Positions 33,780 through 45,539 of a DNA stretch of 64,000 bases are shown in pieces. How positions within the stretch are numbered: position 1 is the stretch's first letter; every line of letters starts with the position of its first letter. Source of the DNA: Corythucha ciliata (Eukaryota; Arthropoda; Insecta; Hemiptera; Tingidae); NCBI GenBank assembly GCA_038030265.1, contig CM075941.1, positions 6,386,001-6,450,000 of the forward strand, given 5' to 3'. Below the pieces are notes generated by a model, which was not told the origin of the DNA, made no database searches, and saw only the letters and a program-made list of their open reading frames with translations. Made by a program: the position numbers and the translations under genes.

Positions 33780-34430
33780 ATCAAATTGCAAGTTAAGGAG
33801 TTGAAGAGCCGCGAAAATTGCAAGCGGTGGGCGAAGAGAGAATAGCAAGTCTCATGGGATGAATATCCGTAAAATGCAAGTTACTGAATAAATAGCCGTG
33901 AAACTGCGTGTTTGCGACTGTAAAAAGTCGTGAAATCACTTATTTAGGGTGAAAACTATGAGCGTATATATCTGCGCGTAAAAGTTGCAACATTGCACAA
34001 CTGGAAGTTTCCTTGCGGAATATTCGTGAAATTGCAAGCTTTAGGTATTGGCTGGTACGTGTAATTTCAAGTTTCTGTCCTTTATCTTCGCGAAGTTGCA
34101 AGTTTATGGTCCATATTTTGGCGGAAATAGCATGAGCCCTTTTTTTATTGGGAGCGGAACATGAGCAAGTCGGCCTCAACTGCGCCCATAGCCTGACAAA
34201 TTAATAGCCGCGTAATTGCAACATTTACGTTTAAGTATTTGTGAGTATGCAAGTTCTGGTCCTAAGTTTCCTTGCTCAGTATCCGTGAAATAAGCAGTTT
34301 CGGGTTTTAATTTAAAACTAAATTGCAAGTTTATTGTGGCGCGGCAGAACCCAATAGGGCAGCCAGCACCAAAAGCCAAAAGCGCCCAAAGCCTGACGAA
34401 GTACCTACAAAATTGAGTGAATCTCCGCGG
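33780..34430 (+). repeat. short-period array, family C, with marker blocks
   Basis: About 18 units near 32 bp such as GTGAAATTGCAAGCTTTAGG and GCGAAGTTGCAAGTTTATGG. GC-rich marker blocks lie at 34150-34197 (GCCTCAACTGCGCCCATAGC) and 34337-34400 (GCAGAACCCAATAGGGCAGC). Confidence 0.75.
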
Positions 34431-34599
34431 TATTGCAGCTTGCGGGTCTTAATTACTTCGAAAACGCTATGCAAAAGCAAATGAAAAATCTGTCCCGGTT
34501 GGTCACCCAGGACAAATTTCTTATAGAAATTAGAAATGTATGAAAAAATGTCCGAAATGGTCCCTCATGTCGCGCGGCTACCACTGCCAAGTGTTGGAC

Positions 34600-34770
34600 A
34601 TGACGAACTCAAAAATTTGCGAAACATCAGAAAAAGCAGTAAATTCCCGGTTAACATTGAATTCAAGCGCTCAATCGGAGCTAAAATTAAGAATGAGCGC
34701 TCCTTCGTATAGGTGAAATATTAGACAAAAATGCTAATTCGTGGATCCATAAGAGAAAATCCGCTAATAC
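34600..34770 (-). repeat. short-period array, family A (reverse)
   Basis: Three to five diverged units, for example GGAGCTAAAATTAAGAATG and AATGCTAATTCGTGG. Confidence 0.5.
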
Positions 34771-36072
34771 GTCGTTTGGAATTTTTGGAGCCCACCCCCA
34801 CCACTCGCTATAATTTGACCTCTTTGGCTCGTATTCCAGGGGCAATTGAGCAGTATCCAAAGGCTCATCGTTTGACAACCACGAATTGCTCAAATCGAAA
34901 CTCTTTGAACAATATTGAGCTTGAAAATCTCCCAGTTAACCCCTGGGTATAATTTTTGACCAAAATGATCAGATTTTAAAAACAAACAAAACTGCGTCTT
35001 TTGAGTTTTATAGAATATTTTTTTATTTCTACCGCCTATTCTGGTGGTAAGTCCCGAATGCATTACGATCAATTTCGTTAATTTAACTGCAAAAAGGAAA
35101 AATCAGAATCCGCAAGGACAAGCGTCGCCTCAGGGCAATAATAACCTTGCGACTGGGTGTCTTCGTATAGGTAGTGAAGAATAAATTGCCCGCTCAGAAA
35201 TAATGTATTGATTTTTAGTTCATAGTCCCGTAGGGCAAGACGGATCGAATAGTGATTTTTGACTCCCATAATTGCACAAGACACATTGAGAGGGTGTGAT
35301 CCCGCATAAAAGGATAGCGAACCACATTTTATATTCCAGGCTAGTCTCGCTAATGACCACCAATTTCCAAGAAACGCCTCTGTAGCTACTAAAAATTTAA
35401 TGAGTCTTTGGAAAAAAAGGAACGAATTTTAAATAAAAATCTGTATTTTGTGTCGACTGACTTTCTATAGCGTTTTGTTTTGTTCCTCTCTATATCTGTC
35501 AGCCCCTTCTCCTCATCGCTTTTATCGTTACAGGATCACCAGTAAAAACGCTATTATATGAGAGAGAATTATTCAGAGGACCAACGCATTAAAAAAAAAA
35601 AAAAAAAAACAGAAATTGCTCAAGAAACCACCGAATCCTCGTAAATCCTTTTTCTTCGAAGGAGAGGAAGGCAATTAATTTACTTTCGCAGTTTTATTTG
35701 AAGAAATATTGAAGGTTATTGCCCAACGTTTTAAATGTTGCATAAGGATTTGATGCGGAGGCTTGTAGTATACGTGATGTGCCTACGAGACATCCTTTTT
35801 TATCTATATACATTTATTTATTTACAGCTTGATGAGCGGGGAGGAATATCTTGGAGAATCAAAAATTCGTTTTTTATACATCTGATTTGAAGGTTGCTAT
35901 GTTTTTGGTCAAAAACAAACTTTTTCCCCTTCTGGAGTATTTCCTTATTGTACCGTGTAAACATTATACCGAACTGTTGCAGGTGGGAACCCCCTGCGGA
36001 AACCCAACCTTGGCTTTGCGGAGCAACGGATTTCGAAAAACGGGCAAGTTTTGTTATAGTTCGCCGACTCAG
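34771..36072. other. intergenic, nothing recognised
   Basis: A20-class run at 35590. No gene or repeat assigned. Confidence 0.35.
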
Positions 36073-36208
36073 GGCCGAATTCAGAGACGTTCCTTAACTT
36101 TAAGGCCTCCTTAAAGTGCTTCAAAACAGGTGATACATTTTAATAGACCGTATGATCGTTGAACAACCTAAGTTAAGTCTTCGGTAAGGAAGGTCTCTGA
36201 ATACGGCC
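36073..36208. mobile_element. MITE related to the GGCCCGTATTCATAG family
   Basis: Inverted ends GGCCGAATTCAGAGACG / GGTCTCTGAATACGGCC, with TTAACTTTAAGGC and CTAAGTTAAG inside. Similar size (136 bp) and end design to 19442-19577, but diverged. No clear target duplication. Confidence 0.7.
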
Positions 36209-37589
36209 ATCAGTCGAAAAGTGCACTGCTAATAATGTAGTACGAGAAGCTTTCGTACGCTTGCTTTAATTTATAAAACAACCAAAAGTAAAAATTAATT
36301 CGTCTGAAAACATAACAGAGAAGTTTTGCTGGAATCCGTAGAGTGCTAATAAAAAATCTTACATTGTTGTGACAAATCAGCATAGATCACATTATAATTA
36401 TGTATACCTACCATCCACTTTATTCTTCTCATACAAACAAGGCAAAAATCATTAACACGTAGCGTTCTCGACGTATAATTAGCTACAATTTTTCAATGTA
36501 TTTCTCATGCACGCTTATATCAAGCAAGTATATTGTAAGCTTTTCAATTTTCGTAAGGCGTCTACAATTTACACATTACTTTTAATCGACGCTTCAAAAG
36601 ATGATTCATACGTATACCATGCCATTTTCGTTTAAGTTCAGTGTGATAATGATTGATGCTCCCACAAGCCTTGTGATATTGGTTCCAAAAGAGCACGATA
36701 AATTAGTTGAGGTTTGTCAGTAGAATGAATAATTTGACCGACCTTTCAACAGAAACCACAATTTCCCCTACCTTATAGGCGTGCGAGGTTTAATAGATTT
36801 GCTGAATAGATTCTGTTGGCGTTCAGATAGATCTTCCCACTTAAGATTGTCATTAATACTAACTCGTAAGGATCACTGACTGACCTACACCTACTGTGGT
36901 CCGTGGCGGGAATCTCTATGAGGCACCTTGTTCTCTTAATAACATAGAAACAATAATTTTAACGTATACCGTTAATCACGGCTTTCCGAATTAGCCCCCA
37001 CGAATTAGCGCTATTTATACATCACATCCGCCAATGAGGAAGTAACGTAAAAAATAAAAATCGCTGGAAACATTTTTTTTCGAAAGAAAATGACTAAATA
37101 TGACCAGGAATTGAATATTAGTGCGTAAATGATTGATTTCAATTTATAGCGAAATAATAAAACTTGCCAATTTTTTTTGTTACCTTAAACGGCCGGTCTG
37201 TGACTCGTGACGTAGTTAAGGGGTTGTGACCCCTCCCAACCCTCTGCATCATGGCTGTTATCATGTCTTGCCCCTTCTTGTCCATCCCATTCTCTTAAGT
37301 CCTACATATTGTTTGATTTGTGGGAAGCTGTTGTGAAGGTGATGCGAATGCTCCTATTACGTCATCAGTCTATCTTGCCTATTTCAAATGGGTCCCGCAA
37401 CCCAATAATTTTCAAAATTGATTAAAAAAATATAGGGCCTGATTTTATTTGAACGGATTGTGTTTTCATGAGTTTTGGTACCCAAACTATCACGACAGCA
37501 TGATTGTGGAAAATGTGTTACTTGCTCATTATAGCGCTTACGCTGAATTTGTTTCACCTTTTGCCATGAATTTCTGCCTTTGATTCGAC
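36209..37589. other. intergenic, nothing recognised
   Basis: Two family A-like units at about 36985-37045. Otherwise no signal. Confidence 0.35.
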
Positions 37590-37800
37590 CTTGATGCCTT
37601 CAGAAGCCGTGAACTGGCGTATTTTCAATTACAGCCAAAAATTGACATTTTAGCCGCTGTAGCTTTTTCTACACTTTTTGCGCGAAAAAGTAATTTTCCC
37701 CAACTTTAGCCGCGAAATTAGCACTTTGCCTCAATTTTAGAGCGAAGAAGCGTTTTCATTCCGTGAATTAGCGTCATGGGAATTCTCCATTTTAGGTTCA
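37590..37800 (+). repeat. short-period array, family A, with CCTTCAGAAGCC marker
   Basis: TGCCTTCAGAAGCCGTGAAC (37597) then about six units such as GCGAAATTAGCACTTTGCC. At 37806 the array stops at CAGTGGCGGATTTACGG, which looks like a hAT-type element end. Confidence 0.7.
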
Positions 37801-38129
37801 AACAGTGGCGGATTTACGGATGGGTTGTTAGGTATTTGAACCCCCAACACCCCTCCCCCTTAAAAATGGAGTCTCAAAAATGAACACGTCACACAATTAT
37901 TTATTATTATTATTAGCTCAGAGCGTTCCCGGAAGTGGCCAATAAACCGGTCCGGTGTCGGTAGGCGGCCACAAAGAACAGACAAACCGACGCCAAGGCA
38001 TACCGAAAATCACTTTTTAAAACATTTCTGAGATTGTGCATCAAGAATATGAAGTCAGCTCGGACGTGATTTTGTTCACGAACGCAATAGTTCCTTTTCC
38101 TACGGGATCGTGGAAGTAAAAAGGTCCCA

Positions 38130-38640
38130 AAACTTTTAATTTATCCGAAATTAGGACCCTAAACTTGCAATCACGCGGATACTCAGTCAGAAAACTTTCA
38201 ATTTCGTGAGTACTCGTCAGCCTTTTGGCGCTCTTTGGTGCCGGCTAGCCTGGGTTCCACCGCCACAAGGCTGCGATTCTTGAAATTTTGCTTGAATTAA
38301 AAATTATGACCTCTAGACTAGCATTTTCGAAGGAATGAAGGCAGAAAAGCCGCATTGGCATGGATATTGGGTCACGGAACTTAAAATTTCCTTCAGTGTC
38401 TGTGTTCTGGCTCAGTTGAAGCCGGCTAGCCTGTTGAATCCGCAGTCACGAAAAATACCCCAAAAGTTGCAATTTTGCTTAAACAATTGCCTTGAACTTG
38501 CAATTTTACTTAAATTAATACCAGGAAATTTTAATTTCACGATTATTCCACCATGAAAATTGTGATTACGCTCAAAGCTCAAAGGAATAGCAAGCTCACA
38601 ACTACAGGGTGGTCGGTTTTGGCGTGTACAAAAAAAATTG
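38130..38640 (-). repeat. short-period array, family C (reverse), with marker blocks
   Basis: Units such as CCCTAAACTTGCAATCACGCG. Marker blocks at 38218-38270 (GGTGCCGGCTAGCCTGGG) and 38408-38450 (GAAGCCGGCTAGCCTG). Confidence 0.7.
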
Positions 38641-38697
38641 GGTGAAATTATAGACCTCATTTGTGATCGAAAATGCCCCATAGACTATGGTCCGTAA

Positions 38698-39978
38698 AGA
38701 AAAACTCTTCGGGATATGATTTTAATAGGGCTTTTTAAGGCTATCGTCACCTATGGCTCACTCCTATGGTGGCAGAAGACGAAACAAGGGACAGTCCAGG
38801 CCTTGCTGAGTAAGTTGCAGCGCCAGGCCTGTCTTGGAGTAACGGGTGCTATGCATTCGTGCCCGACGGCAGCCATGGAGGTGTTTCTGGACATGCCTCC
38901 CCTGCACTTTCATGTGCAGGCGACCGCATATATGGCGGCGGTGAGACTGCTGCGGGCGGAGTACGTGAAGCGGGGTGTCCAGGTTGGGCACTTGCGTGTT
39001 CTGGAGGAAGTTGCATGTAGTGAGGCGGCTGAAGTCGTTACGGATCTCATGCATGTGAGGATGGATTTTGAAAAACCCTTTAAGGTCGACATAGGCAACC
39101 GCGACCTTTGGGATAAGGGTTTGCCGAGGTTTAAGCCCGGCACGCAAGTATGGTATACTGATGGATCTGTGAAGGATGGGGGTGCTGGCATTGGGGTCTT
39201 TGGCCCCAGGCTTCAGCATTGGGAGTCCCTTGGGACGACCGCCACCATCTTTCAGGCGGAGATCTATGCTATAGAAGCCTGTGCGCGGAAGATTAGTGAG
39301 AGGGGTCTCCGGAAAGCGAAGATCTTTATCCTGTCTGACAGCCAGGCGGCTCTTAAAGCCCTAGGCTCAAGTGTCGTGAATTCGAAGCTAGTTTGGGGAT
39401 GTCTTGAAGCCCTCAGGCCTGTGGCAACGGCAAACAGCCTTACTTTGATGTGGGTGCCGGGTCACAAGGGGTTTGAGGGGAATGAAATGGCTGATCAACT
39501 CGCGAAGAGAGGATCAGAGATGCCTTACGTGGGCCCGGAGCCAAGTCTCGGGGTCACGAAGTCCTTCACGAAGAGGCAGGTGCAGGCGTGGTTGGACGAG
39601 AGGCATCGTGAACACTGGGTTAGACAACCAGGTCTCAGGCAGGCCAAGCTCTTTGTCACTCCAAAGCGACGATCGGAGAAGGGCCTGATCTCTCTGAGCC
39701 GAGGAGACCTTAGAATCTTGGTGGGACTGCTAACGGGACATTGTGCCCTTCGATATACACTCAGACTAATGGAGAAGTCTGACACGGACATTTGCAGATT
39801 TTGCGACCTGGCCGTGGAAACAGCAGAGCACGTACTGTGTGAGTGCCAGGCTCTGGGGCGGTTACGCTTTCAACATCTTGGAAATGATGTGCTTCAACCG
39901 GAGGACATCTCCAGGATGGCTACGGGAAATATCCTCAACTTCGTTAAGGAGTGGTGGTGGAGGACGCTTGATAACTAG
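38698..39978 (+). CDS. non-LTR retrotransposon ORF2 C-terminus with intact RNase H
   Basis: The frame is open from after TAA at 38695-38697; counting from the ATG at 38716 it is 420 codons. Residues 1-115 match the end of the RT/thumb region of Jockey/R1-like elements (AIVTYGSLLWW, KLQRQACLGVTGAM, PPLHFHVQATA). Residues about 145-265 are an RNase H with all catalytic positions: Asp149 (YTDGSV), Glu182 (QAEIYAIEA), Asp208 (ILSDSQAA), His250 and Asp260 (NEMADQLAK). A C-terminal CCHC knuckle follows (Cys360, Cys363, His372, Cys377). The RT catalytic core, endonuclease and ORF1 are missing, so it is 5'-truncated, as usual for such insertions. The ATG is incidental. GC content is higher than the flanks; the frame is undamaged, so the insertion is fairly young. 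Confidence 0.92.
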   Translation, partial: RKTLRDMILIGLFKAIVTYGSLLWWQKTKQGTVQALLSKLQRQACLGVTGAMHSCPTAAMEVFLDMPPLHFHVQATAYMAAVRLLRAEYVKRGVQVGHLRVLEEVACSEAAEVVTDLMHVRMDFEKPFKVDIGNRDLWDKGLPRFKPGTQVWYTDGSVKDGGAGIGVFGPRLQHWESLGTTATIFQAEIYAIEACARKISERGLRKAKIFILSDSQAALKALGSSVVNSKLVWGCLEALRPVATANSLTLMWVPGHKGFEGNEMADQLAKRGSEMPYVGPEPSLGVTKSFTKRQVQAWLDERHREHWVRQPGLRQAKLFVTPKRRSEKGLISLSRGDLRILVGLLTGHCALRYTLRLMEKSDTDICRFCDLAVETAEHVLCECQALGRLRFQHLGNDVLQPEDISRMATGNILNFVKEWWWRTLDN

Positions 39979-40098
39979 CGTCTTTCTTGGCAGGGCAACC
40001 TGAGGGGACACCACAATAGATCTTATAGGTCGAGTTTGGTAGGAGATAGTTTCTTCTGGGCTTCCCTCCCCGTTTAATAATAAAAAAAAAAAAAAAAA
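39979..40098 (+). mobile_element. 3' UTR and poly(A) tail of the non-LTR insertion
   Basis: About 100 bp after the stop end in A17 at 40082-40098. This marks the 3' end of the retrotransposon. No convincing target-site duplication was found by eye, because the 5' boundary (about 38640-38697) is uncertain. Confidence 0.85.
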
Positions 40099-40099
40099 G

Positions 40100-40842
40100 C
40101 TTAAGTCACTTTTCTCGAGAAAATGCGAGTTGCTCGTTTCGAGACAATTTTAAGGGTTTCAACTTCAACTGCAAGAACAGTGCATCCGCAACAATGGAAT
40201 GCACTTTGAAAACATGTCAAAACGAAAAAACGCTTTAGAGAAAGCAGTTTAGAATCGTAAATTCATAATTATCTTTCAAAATTGACCATTTCTCCCTGCT
40301 GCTTGCTGGGCTCAATCCGACAGCCAGATGCCGGAGCGACAATAAAGGCGAATACGATCAGTTTCATGTAAATGAAGACATTAGATGATTTATCTGATGG
40401 TTTCTCTCGTCAAACAAGAAAAAATACAGCGCAAGAGTTGTTGAAATGTTGATGATCATAACTACCCAAAACTTGCATTTCATTTTGAAAATGCACTATT
40501 TTTTATAAAATGGTAATTTGCGCCGAAACACTGCCTACCAACTAAAAAAGAAATCTCAAGAGTGATTTTGAAGAGGACACATTGAAGAAGTTTTTCTGGC
40601 CTTGGGAAGCCGATATGGAGAGATTTAGTGTGAAATAGTGAGGGGTGAATTTTTGGAAACATTAAAAATTCCCGATTTTCCCCAGTTTGAATGGCTGTCA
40701 AGGACACCGAAAGCGATCAAAATTGATCTAAAATAGCTCCTTCCGACAGAAAAAAGTATGCACTTTCCGAATCCGTCGTCAAAGTTGCAAAACATTCACT
40801 CGGAAGCGAGCAACTCGCATTTTGTCGAGAAAGGAGACTTAG
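40100..40842. mobile_element. inverted-repeat element, about 743 bp
   Basis: Inverted ends of about 42 bp: left CTTAAGTCACTTTTCTCGAG..., right complement CTAAGTCTCCTTTCTCGAC, both continuing through AATGCGAGTTGCTCG. Subterminal TGCACTTT blocks are also inverted (40199 and 40760). No transposase frame. It starts one base after the retrotransposon poly(A) tail. Confidence 0.75.
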
Positions 40843-40849
40843 GCGCGAT

Positions 40850-41890
40850 AATTAGTGATTTTTCTCAATATTAACCGCAAATTAGTGATTTGTGTACTAT
40901 TTTGGTCCACATTAAAAATGTTTCATTCACTTTTAGCTTTTCTCCCTTAAAACCCCCCTTTTTAAGCTTTTCTCCCTTTAAGCTTTTAGCTTTTCTCCCT
41001 TAAAGTTTATGCCCGAAGTTTCCTTCAGAAGCCACGGATTTTCTTTTTCTCAAATTTTAGCCGTGAATTAGTGTTTTTCTCAATTTTGCTCATTTGTGTC
41101 CGCGAATTAATGTTATTTCTGAACTTTGTTAATAAATTAGCGTTTTCCAACCAATTTAACACCCACGAATCATCGACTTTTCTAAAATTTAACCGCAAAT
41201 TAATTAATTAGCGATTTTTCTCAATTTTAGCAGTTATTCAATTAGCGGGGTTTTCTGTCTTTGACGTGGATTAGAGCTTGTCCCATTTTTAGCTCCTACT
41301 TAATTAAACTTGGTAATTTTTCTAAATTTTACCCGTGAATTAGCGTTTTTCACAAATTTCGCGCCTTTTCTCCTTTTTATCCGCGAGTTGCAGTTGCGAA
41401 TTGGTCATTTTTTTTCATTTGAGAGCCCTGAATCACTGAATCAGCGTTTGTTTTTTGTTTTTTGTTTTTTCCATTCCATTTTTATGGCCTTGAATTAGCT
41501 TTTTTACTTACGTTTTCTGTACTTGTTTGCCTTTTCCCCCCTTTTTTGCCATTTTTGTTTAGTTTTTTTCTTATTTGCTTTTTGCGCTTGCAAAATATGG
41601 TAAAAACCGGAGCACGACCACAGCAAGAGAAGAACAGCGCGTTTAGGTTTTTTTTTACATTTTAGACTAGCGATTTTTTCTCAATTTTCAAGTTTCAGCC
41701 ACGAATATGAGCGCTTTTTCCACACTTTTTCCTGCGTACTTACCTCAAGAACGGCATGCTTATTAATGCGCCTTCTCATCTTTGTCCACAAAAAAAACTG
41801 GGGATCAGCGTATTGTTCTATATTTTAGCCACGAATTTACCGCCGGAAGGCGTGATTTATCCTCAATTTGAGCCTTCAGAATAGCGCTAC
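40850..41890 (+). repeat. short-period array, family A, with markers
   Basis: More than 25 units of about 30 bp such as GTGAATTAGCGTTTTTC and CGAATTAATGTTATTTC. CCTTCAGAAGCCACGG-like markers at 41019 and CCTTCAGAATAGCG at 41874. A small local amplification of AGCTTTTCTCCCTT lies at 40935-41005. Confidence 0.8.
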
Positions 41891-42189
41891 ATCGTCCGGA
41901 GTGGTCCGCCCTCCTCGCCCTTAACTCGGTACGCGACTGGTAAGGATAAACCATTCTTTTCGTGAAATCAATTTTCTTTTTAAAGATTTTGTAATTGAAA
42001 TATTAATGAAAACAGCCGCGAGGAATTCGAGGAAACTGTTTCGCCGACGTTTGTTATACTTTTCGAACGGATCTACGACGTAGTCGTTTTACGAAAATGT
42101 TACACTTAATTCTAGCTGTCCAATTAAAACATTGGCATTTAGATTAGGAATTTTAGACAAATGTGTCCTACTTTTAAAAAAATAAAGAA
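41891..42189. other. intergenic, nothing recognised
   Basis: Begins with GTGGTCCGCCCTCCTCGCCC...GGTACGCGACTGG, similar to the end of the duplicated block at 45480-45530; probably the same unknown element's terminus. Confidence 0.4.
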
Positions 42190-42225
42190 AATAATATGAC
42201 TGGTGATGACCAGTCATATTATTTC
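42190..42225. repeat. short perfect hairpin
   Basis: AATAATATGACTGGT and its exact complement are separated by 4 bp (arms 15 bp). Flanked by A- and T-rich runs. Function unknown; not followed or preceded by a gene I can name. Confidence 0.8.
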
Positions 42226-43374
42226 ATATTTTTTCGAGATGTCGAGCTGAAGACGTTGTTCAAAAAAATAACCATCCACTAAAAACTTATAATGCGCTCA
42301 TGCATAGGAGGAGGCGCACAAATAGAAAATTATGTAAACCGTCACCTTCCGCCCCCCCTTTAGAAGACCACACGTTGTGTACCGAATTTTCATGTAATGC
42401 CTTCATTTAAATTACGCCGGAAGCTTTTTCTCTCAAATATCAAGGACTTAAGTCTTCAAGGAATTTTCACGCTTCGGCGTCTAAAATGTAAAATCAATCA
42501 ACTTGTTCGTTTCGTAGCCGTTGTTTTTTTTATTGCGCCGAGGAAAAATACAACAATCAAAACAGCCCTTTACGATGACTGAATAATATGAATACGATAT
42601 TTGCTTTGCCAATAAAGCTTTAGAATTACAAGGCACGCTATTTTCTCGAACGCTTTTGTATTTATACTTTCATCTAAAACATCAAGCATCATTATACTTC
42701 GTGTATTTCTTATTCTTATTTTTATAGCAAGCTCTCGTTGCTGAATAATTACTTTTTCCGCCCTCTTAAGGGTCCCTGTTTTTCATCCTGCTTCAAAGAG
42801 ATATTTCAAAATACAATTTGCCTACAGTGGAACTGACATGCTTGGGTTAGAATGATGGCTGAACCGTTAAGTACGACCAAAATTAAGTTTTTGAAGCCAA
42901 TTCGAGGTTTTTTTTCTTGAAAAAGTAAAAAGCTGTATTCAATTGTTTCCGTCTCGACTCATGAGGAGGAACGGGAGGGGGGCAGTAAATTTAGCATACA
43001 AATGGCCCTGTTATTGCACAAGTTCTCCCGACCTCTACTTTATACCTGAAGTTTTTCTCTCTTTTTTCTTCTGCAGCTTCCTATACGGAGGATTGCCATA
43101 AAGTAAACACATCCACAATTCAGTTTTAATCACATTATTATCTATATGCTTTACTGCGCCCATGCAGGCGCGTATTGAGGATTCGTTCGATTGGGGGGGG
43201 GGAGGGGTGGCTTTATAAATTGTGTGCTAAGCTCAACTGAAACAGCTTCTTTGCGACAGTCTTCGCTACCTAAAAATAGCTAAATTATTCCCGCACCATC
43301 ACTGGAGGGGCTGCACCTAACGGGGGTCCGGGGCGGAAATCTCCAAGAGCCCCCCCCCCCTCAGCACAAGAAGA
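42226..43374. other. intergenic, nothing recognised
   Basis: Short frames only. G-run at about 43193 and C10 at about 43351. Confidence 0.35.
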
Positions 43375-45020
43375 GTTTTCTTAACTTTAGCAGCAAAGAA
43401 GCAATTTTTGTCTATGTTTATAGCAGATAATTATTACTGTTCTCAGTTTGAGTTGAAAATTATTAGTCGCAAAATAGCGGGGTTTTACAGAATTTTTTGG
43501 GTTCACCATGCGCTACGAATTGGCGATTTTTCTCAGCCGGAAATCCGCGGTTTTTTTACCTATATGTATAGCCATAAATTGGCGCTTTTTTTCAATGTTG
43601 ACCTCAAAATTGCCTTCAGAAACTGCGAATTGGCGTATTTCCAATTTTTTATTCAATTGAAAATGTTTACAATTTTGGCCGCGAATTAGTGATTTTCCTC
43701 AATTAAACCCGCGAATTATAGCGCTTTTTCTTGATTTTAGCCGCGTATTAGCGTTTCTAACCCGTAAATTTGAGAATTTTCTCAATTTTAGCCACAAACT
43801 GGCGTTTTCCACAATTTTAGCAGTGATATAGCTTATTTTTTGTCAATTTAGGATGAAAATTACTTTCTCCTGATATTTAGCAAGGCTAAAAATTGATTTT
43901 TTTTAAAAGCGGGAAATTAGCATTTTTTTACATTTTGGCGCGCATTAGCAATCATATTTTACATTTAGCTCTAAATTAACGCTTCTTTCCAGTTCTAGCC
44001 GCGAATCGGTGGTGTTTTTTTTTAACTTCTAGCCATGAATTGACCGTTTTTCTCGCATGCCTTCAGAAGGCGCAAAGGCAAACCTATTTAAGCTGTAAAT
44101 TTTACCACACTTTGTGCGCGAATTGGCGATTTTTCATTTTTCCTCAAGTTTGGCAAGTTTCGTGCTTTTTCTAGCGCCTCTAACCCGTTAATTCGCTAAT
44201 TTCTCAATATTAGCCATGAATAGGCGTTTTCCGCAATTCTAGCCACTTGTCTTTAGCACTTTTTCTCATCAATTTGAGCTAGAAAATAAAGTTTTTCTTA
44301 ATTTAGGCCGCGCTAATTAGTGATTTTTTCAATTTTCGACGCTGTTTTTTAGCCCCGCATGGGCCGCATTAGCATTTGTTTTTACTTTCTGCTATGGATT
44401 AGCGCTGTTTTTCAGTTTGAGCGTTGAAGCTTTCAGAAGGTACGGGTTCTTGTTGTCTTAATTTTAGCAGTGATTTAGTAATTTTTTCATTTGTATCCGA
44501 TTTTAGCGGTTTTAGGTATTTGCAGGGATTTTTCTTAATTTTATTTGCTGCTAAATAGCGTTTTCGCATATATGCAAATGTGCGATATATGCGAATGTTT
44601 ATGTGCAATTTCAGTTGGGAATTTGCAATTTTTGCCCAATTTTAACCATAATTAGCATTGCTTTTGTCAATATTAGCCGCGATTTTTTTCATTTGTACAG
44701 CCTTGAATTACAGTCGTGTTTTCTCAATTTTAGCCGCGGGCTGGGCCCAAAAACAACACTTTTGCCTTGATTTCTACATTTTAGTCTCTATATACGTGAA
44801 TCAGCAATTTTTTCACAATTTTGTACTGGAAGTTGGATCGTGCGTTATAGCCACGAATATTGGCACTGGGAATATGGCTTTTTCTAAAGTTTTTGCCCTT
44901 TCAGCAAGTTGCACATTTACTCTCAGCACATTAGTGCGCTCAGGGACCTAACGAAACAGGGGACAGTTTATTTTCTCCATTTTAGCTGCGAATCGTCCTC
45001 AAGAAGGCGCGAAAATTCTA
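43375..45020 (+). repeat. short-period array, family A, the longest array (1.6 kb)
   Basis: Fifty or so diverged units of 29-32 bp, for example CCGCGAATTAGTGATTTTCC and CCGCGTATTAGCGTTTC. Marker variants CCTTCAGAAACTGCG (43611), CCTTCAGAAGGCGC (44059), CTTTCAGAAGGTACGG (44429) and CCTCAAGAAGGCGCG (44997) recur every 370-570 bp, which suggests a higher-order unit. Confidence 0.85.
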
Positions 45021-45117
45021 AAATTTCAGCCACTATAGAAGCGCTTTTGGGGGCTCAATCGAATATTCAGCCCACACTCTTATATTATCACTTGAAACGT
45101 TTGGAGAGACTGAAATT

Positions 45118-45535
45118 CGTAGAAAAGAAGCCAAATCCCTGTTCAACTGTCCAATCTTGTCACATACCATGAATATAGAACCTATAAATCCTCATTTTCC
45201 CGTATTTAAGCTTTTCGGGGGCCCCGTCTGGCCCCTACCTCGTTAGGCTACTGGTCTCGAGTTAATTTTTCTCTCAAGTGTAAACGTATTGTATACCTTC
45301 AGTGACGGAGCTATCTCGCAGTTATAGCCAGTTATAGTCGTAGTTATAGTATAGAAAGGAACCAAATCGCTGTACAACCGTCCAACCTTTTTACATACCT
45401 ACATCCTACATCCATGAATATAGAACCTAAAAATCCTCATTTTTCCGTATTTAAGCTTTTCGGGGGCCCCGCCTGATAGGGGGCCCGGGGCGTTCCGCCC
45501 CTCTCGCCCTTACCTCGGTACGCTACTGCCCTCCA
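45118..45535 (+). repeat. direct duplication, offset about 245 bp
   Basis: AAATCCTCATTTT followed by CCGTATTTAAGCTTTTCGGG occurs at 45185 and 45430. The preceding CCAAATC...GTCCAA...CATACC block and CATGAATATAGAACCTA are also shared. Both copies end in GGCCCC...TACCTCG-TTAGGCTACTG or CGGTACGCTACTG, resembling a transposon terminus (CAGTAGCGTACC on the other strand). Confidence 0.75.
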
Positions 45536-45539
45536 TGAA

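Noticed and set aside
11945..37830. CAGTGGCGGAT-type motifs (11950, 15291, 16309, 37806) as hAT elements
   Set aside because: Single ends without matching partners or 8-bp duplications could be found; too short to annotate as elements.
38764..39219. Antisense frames of 93-151 codons
   Set aside because: They are shadows of the RNase H-bearing retrotransposon frame on the plus strand.
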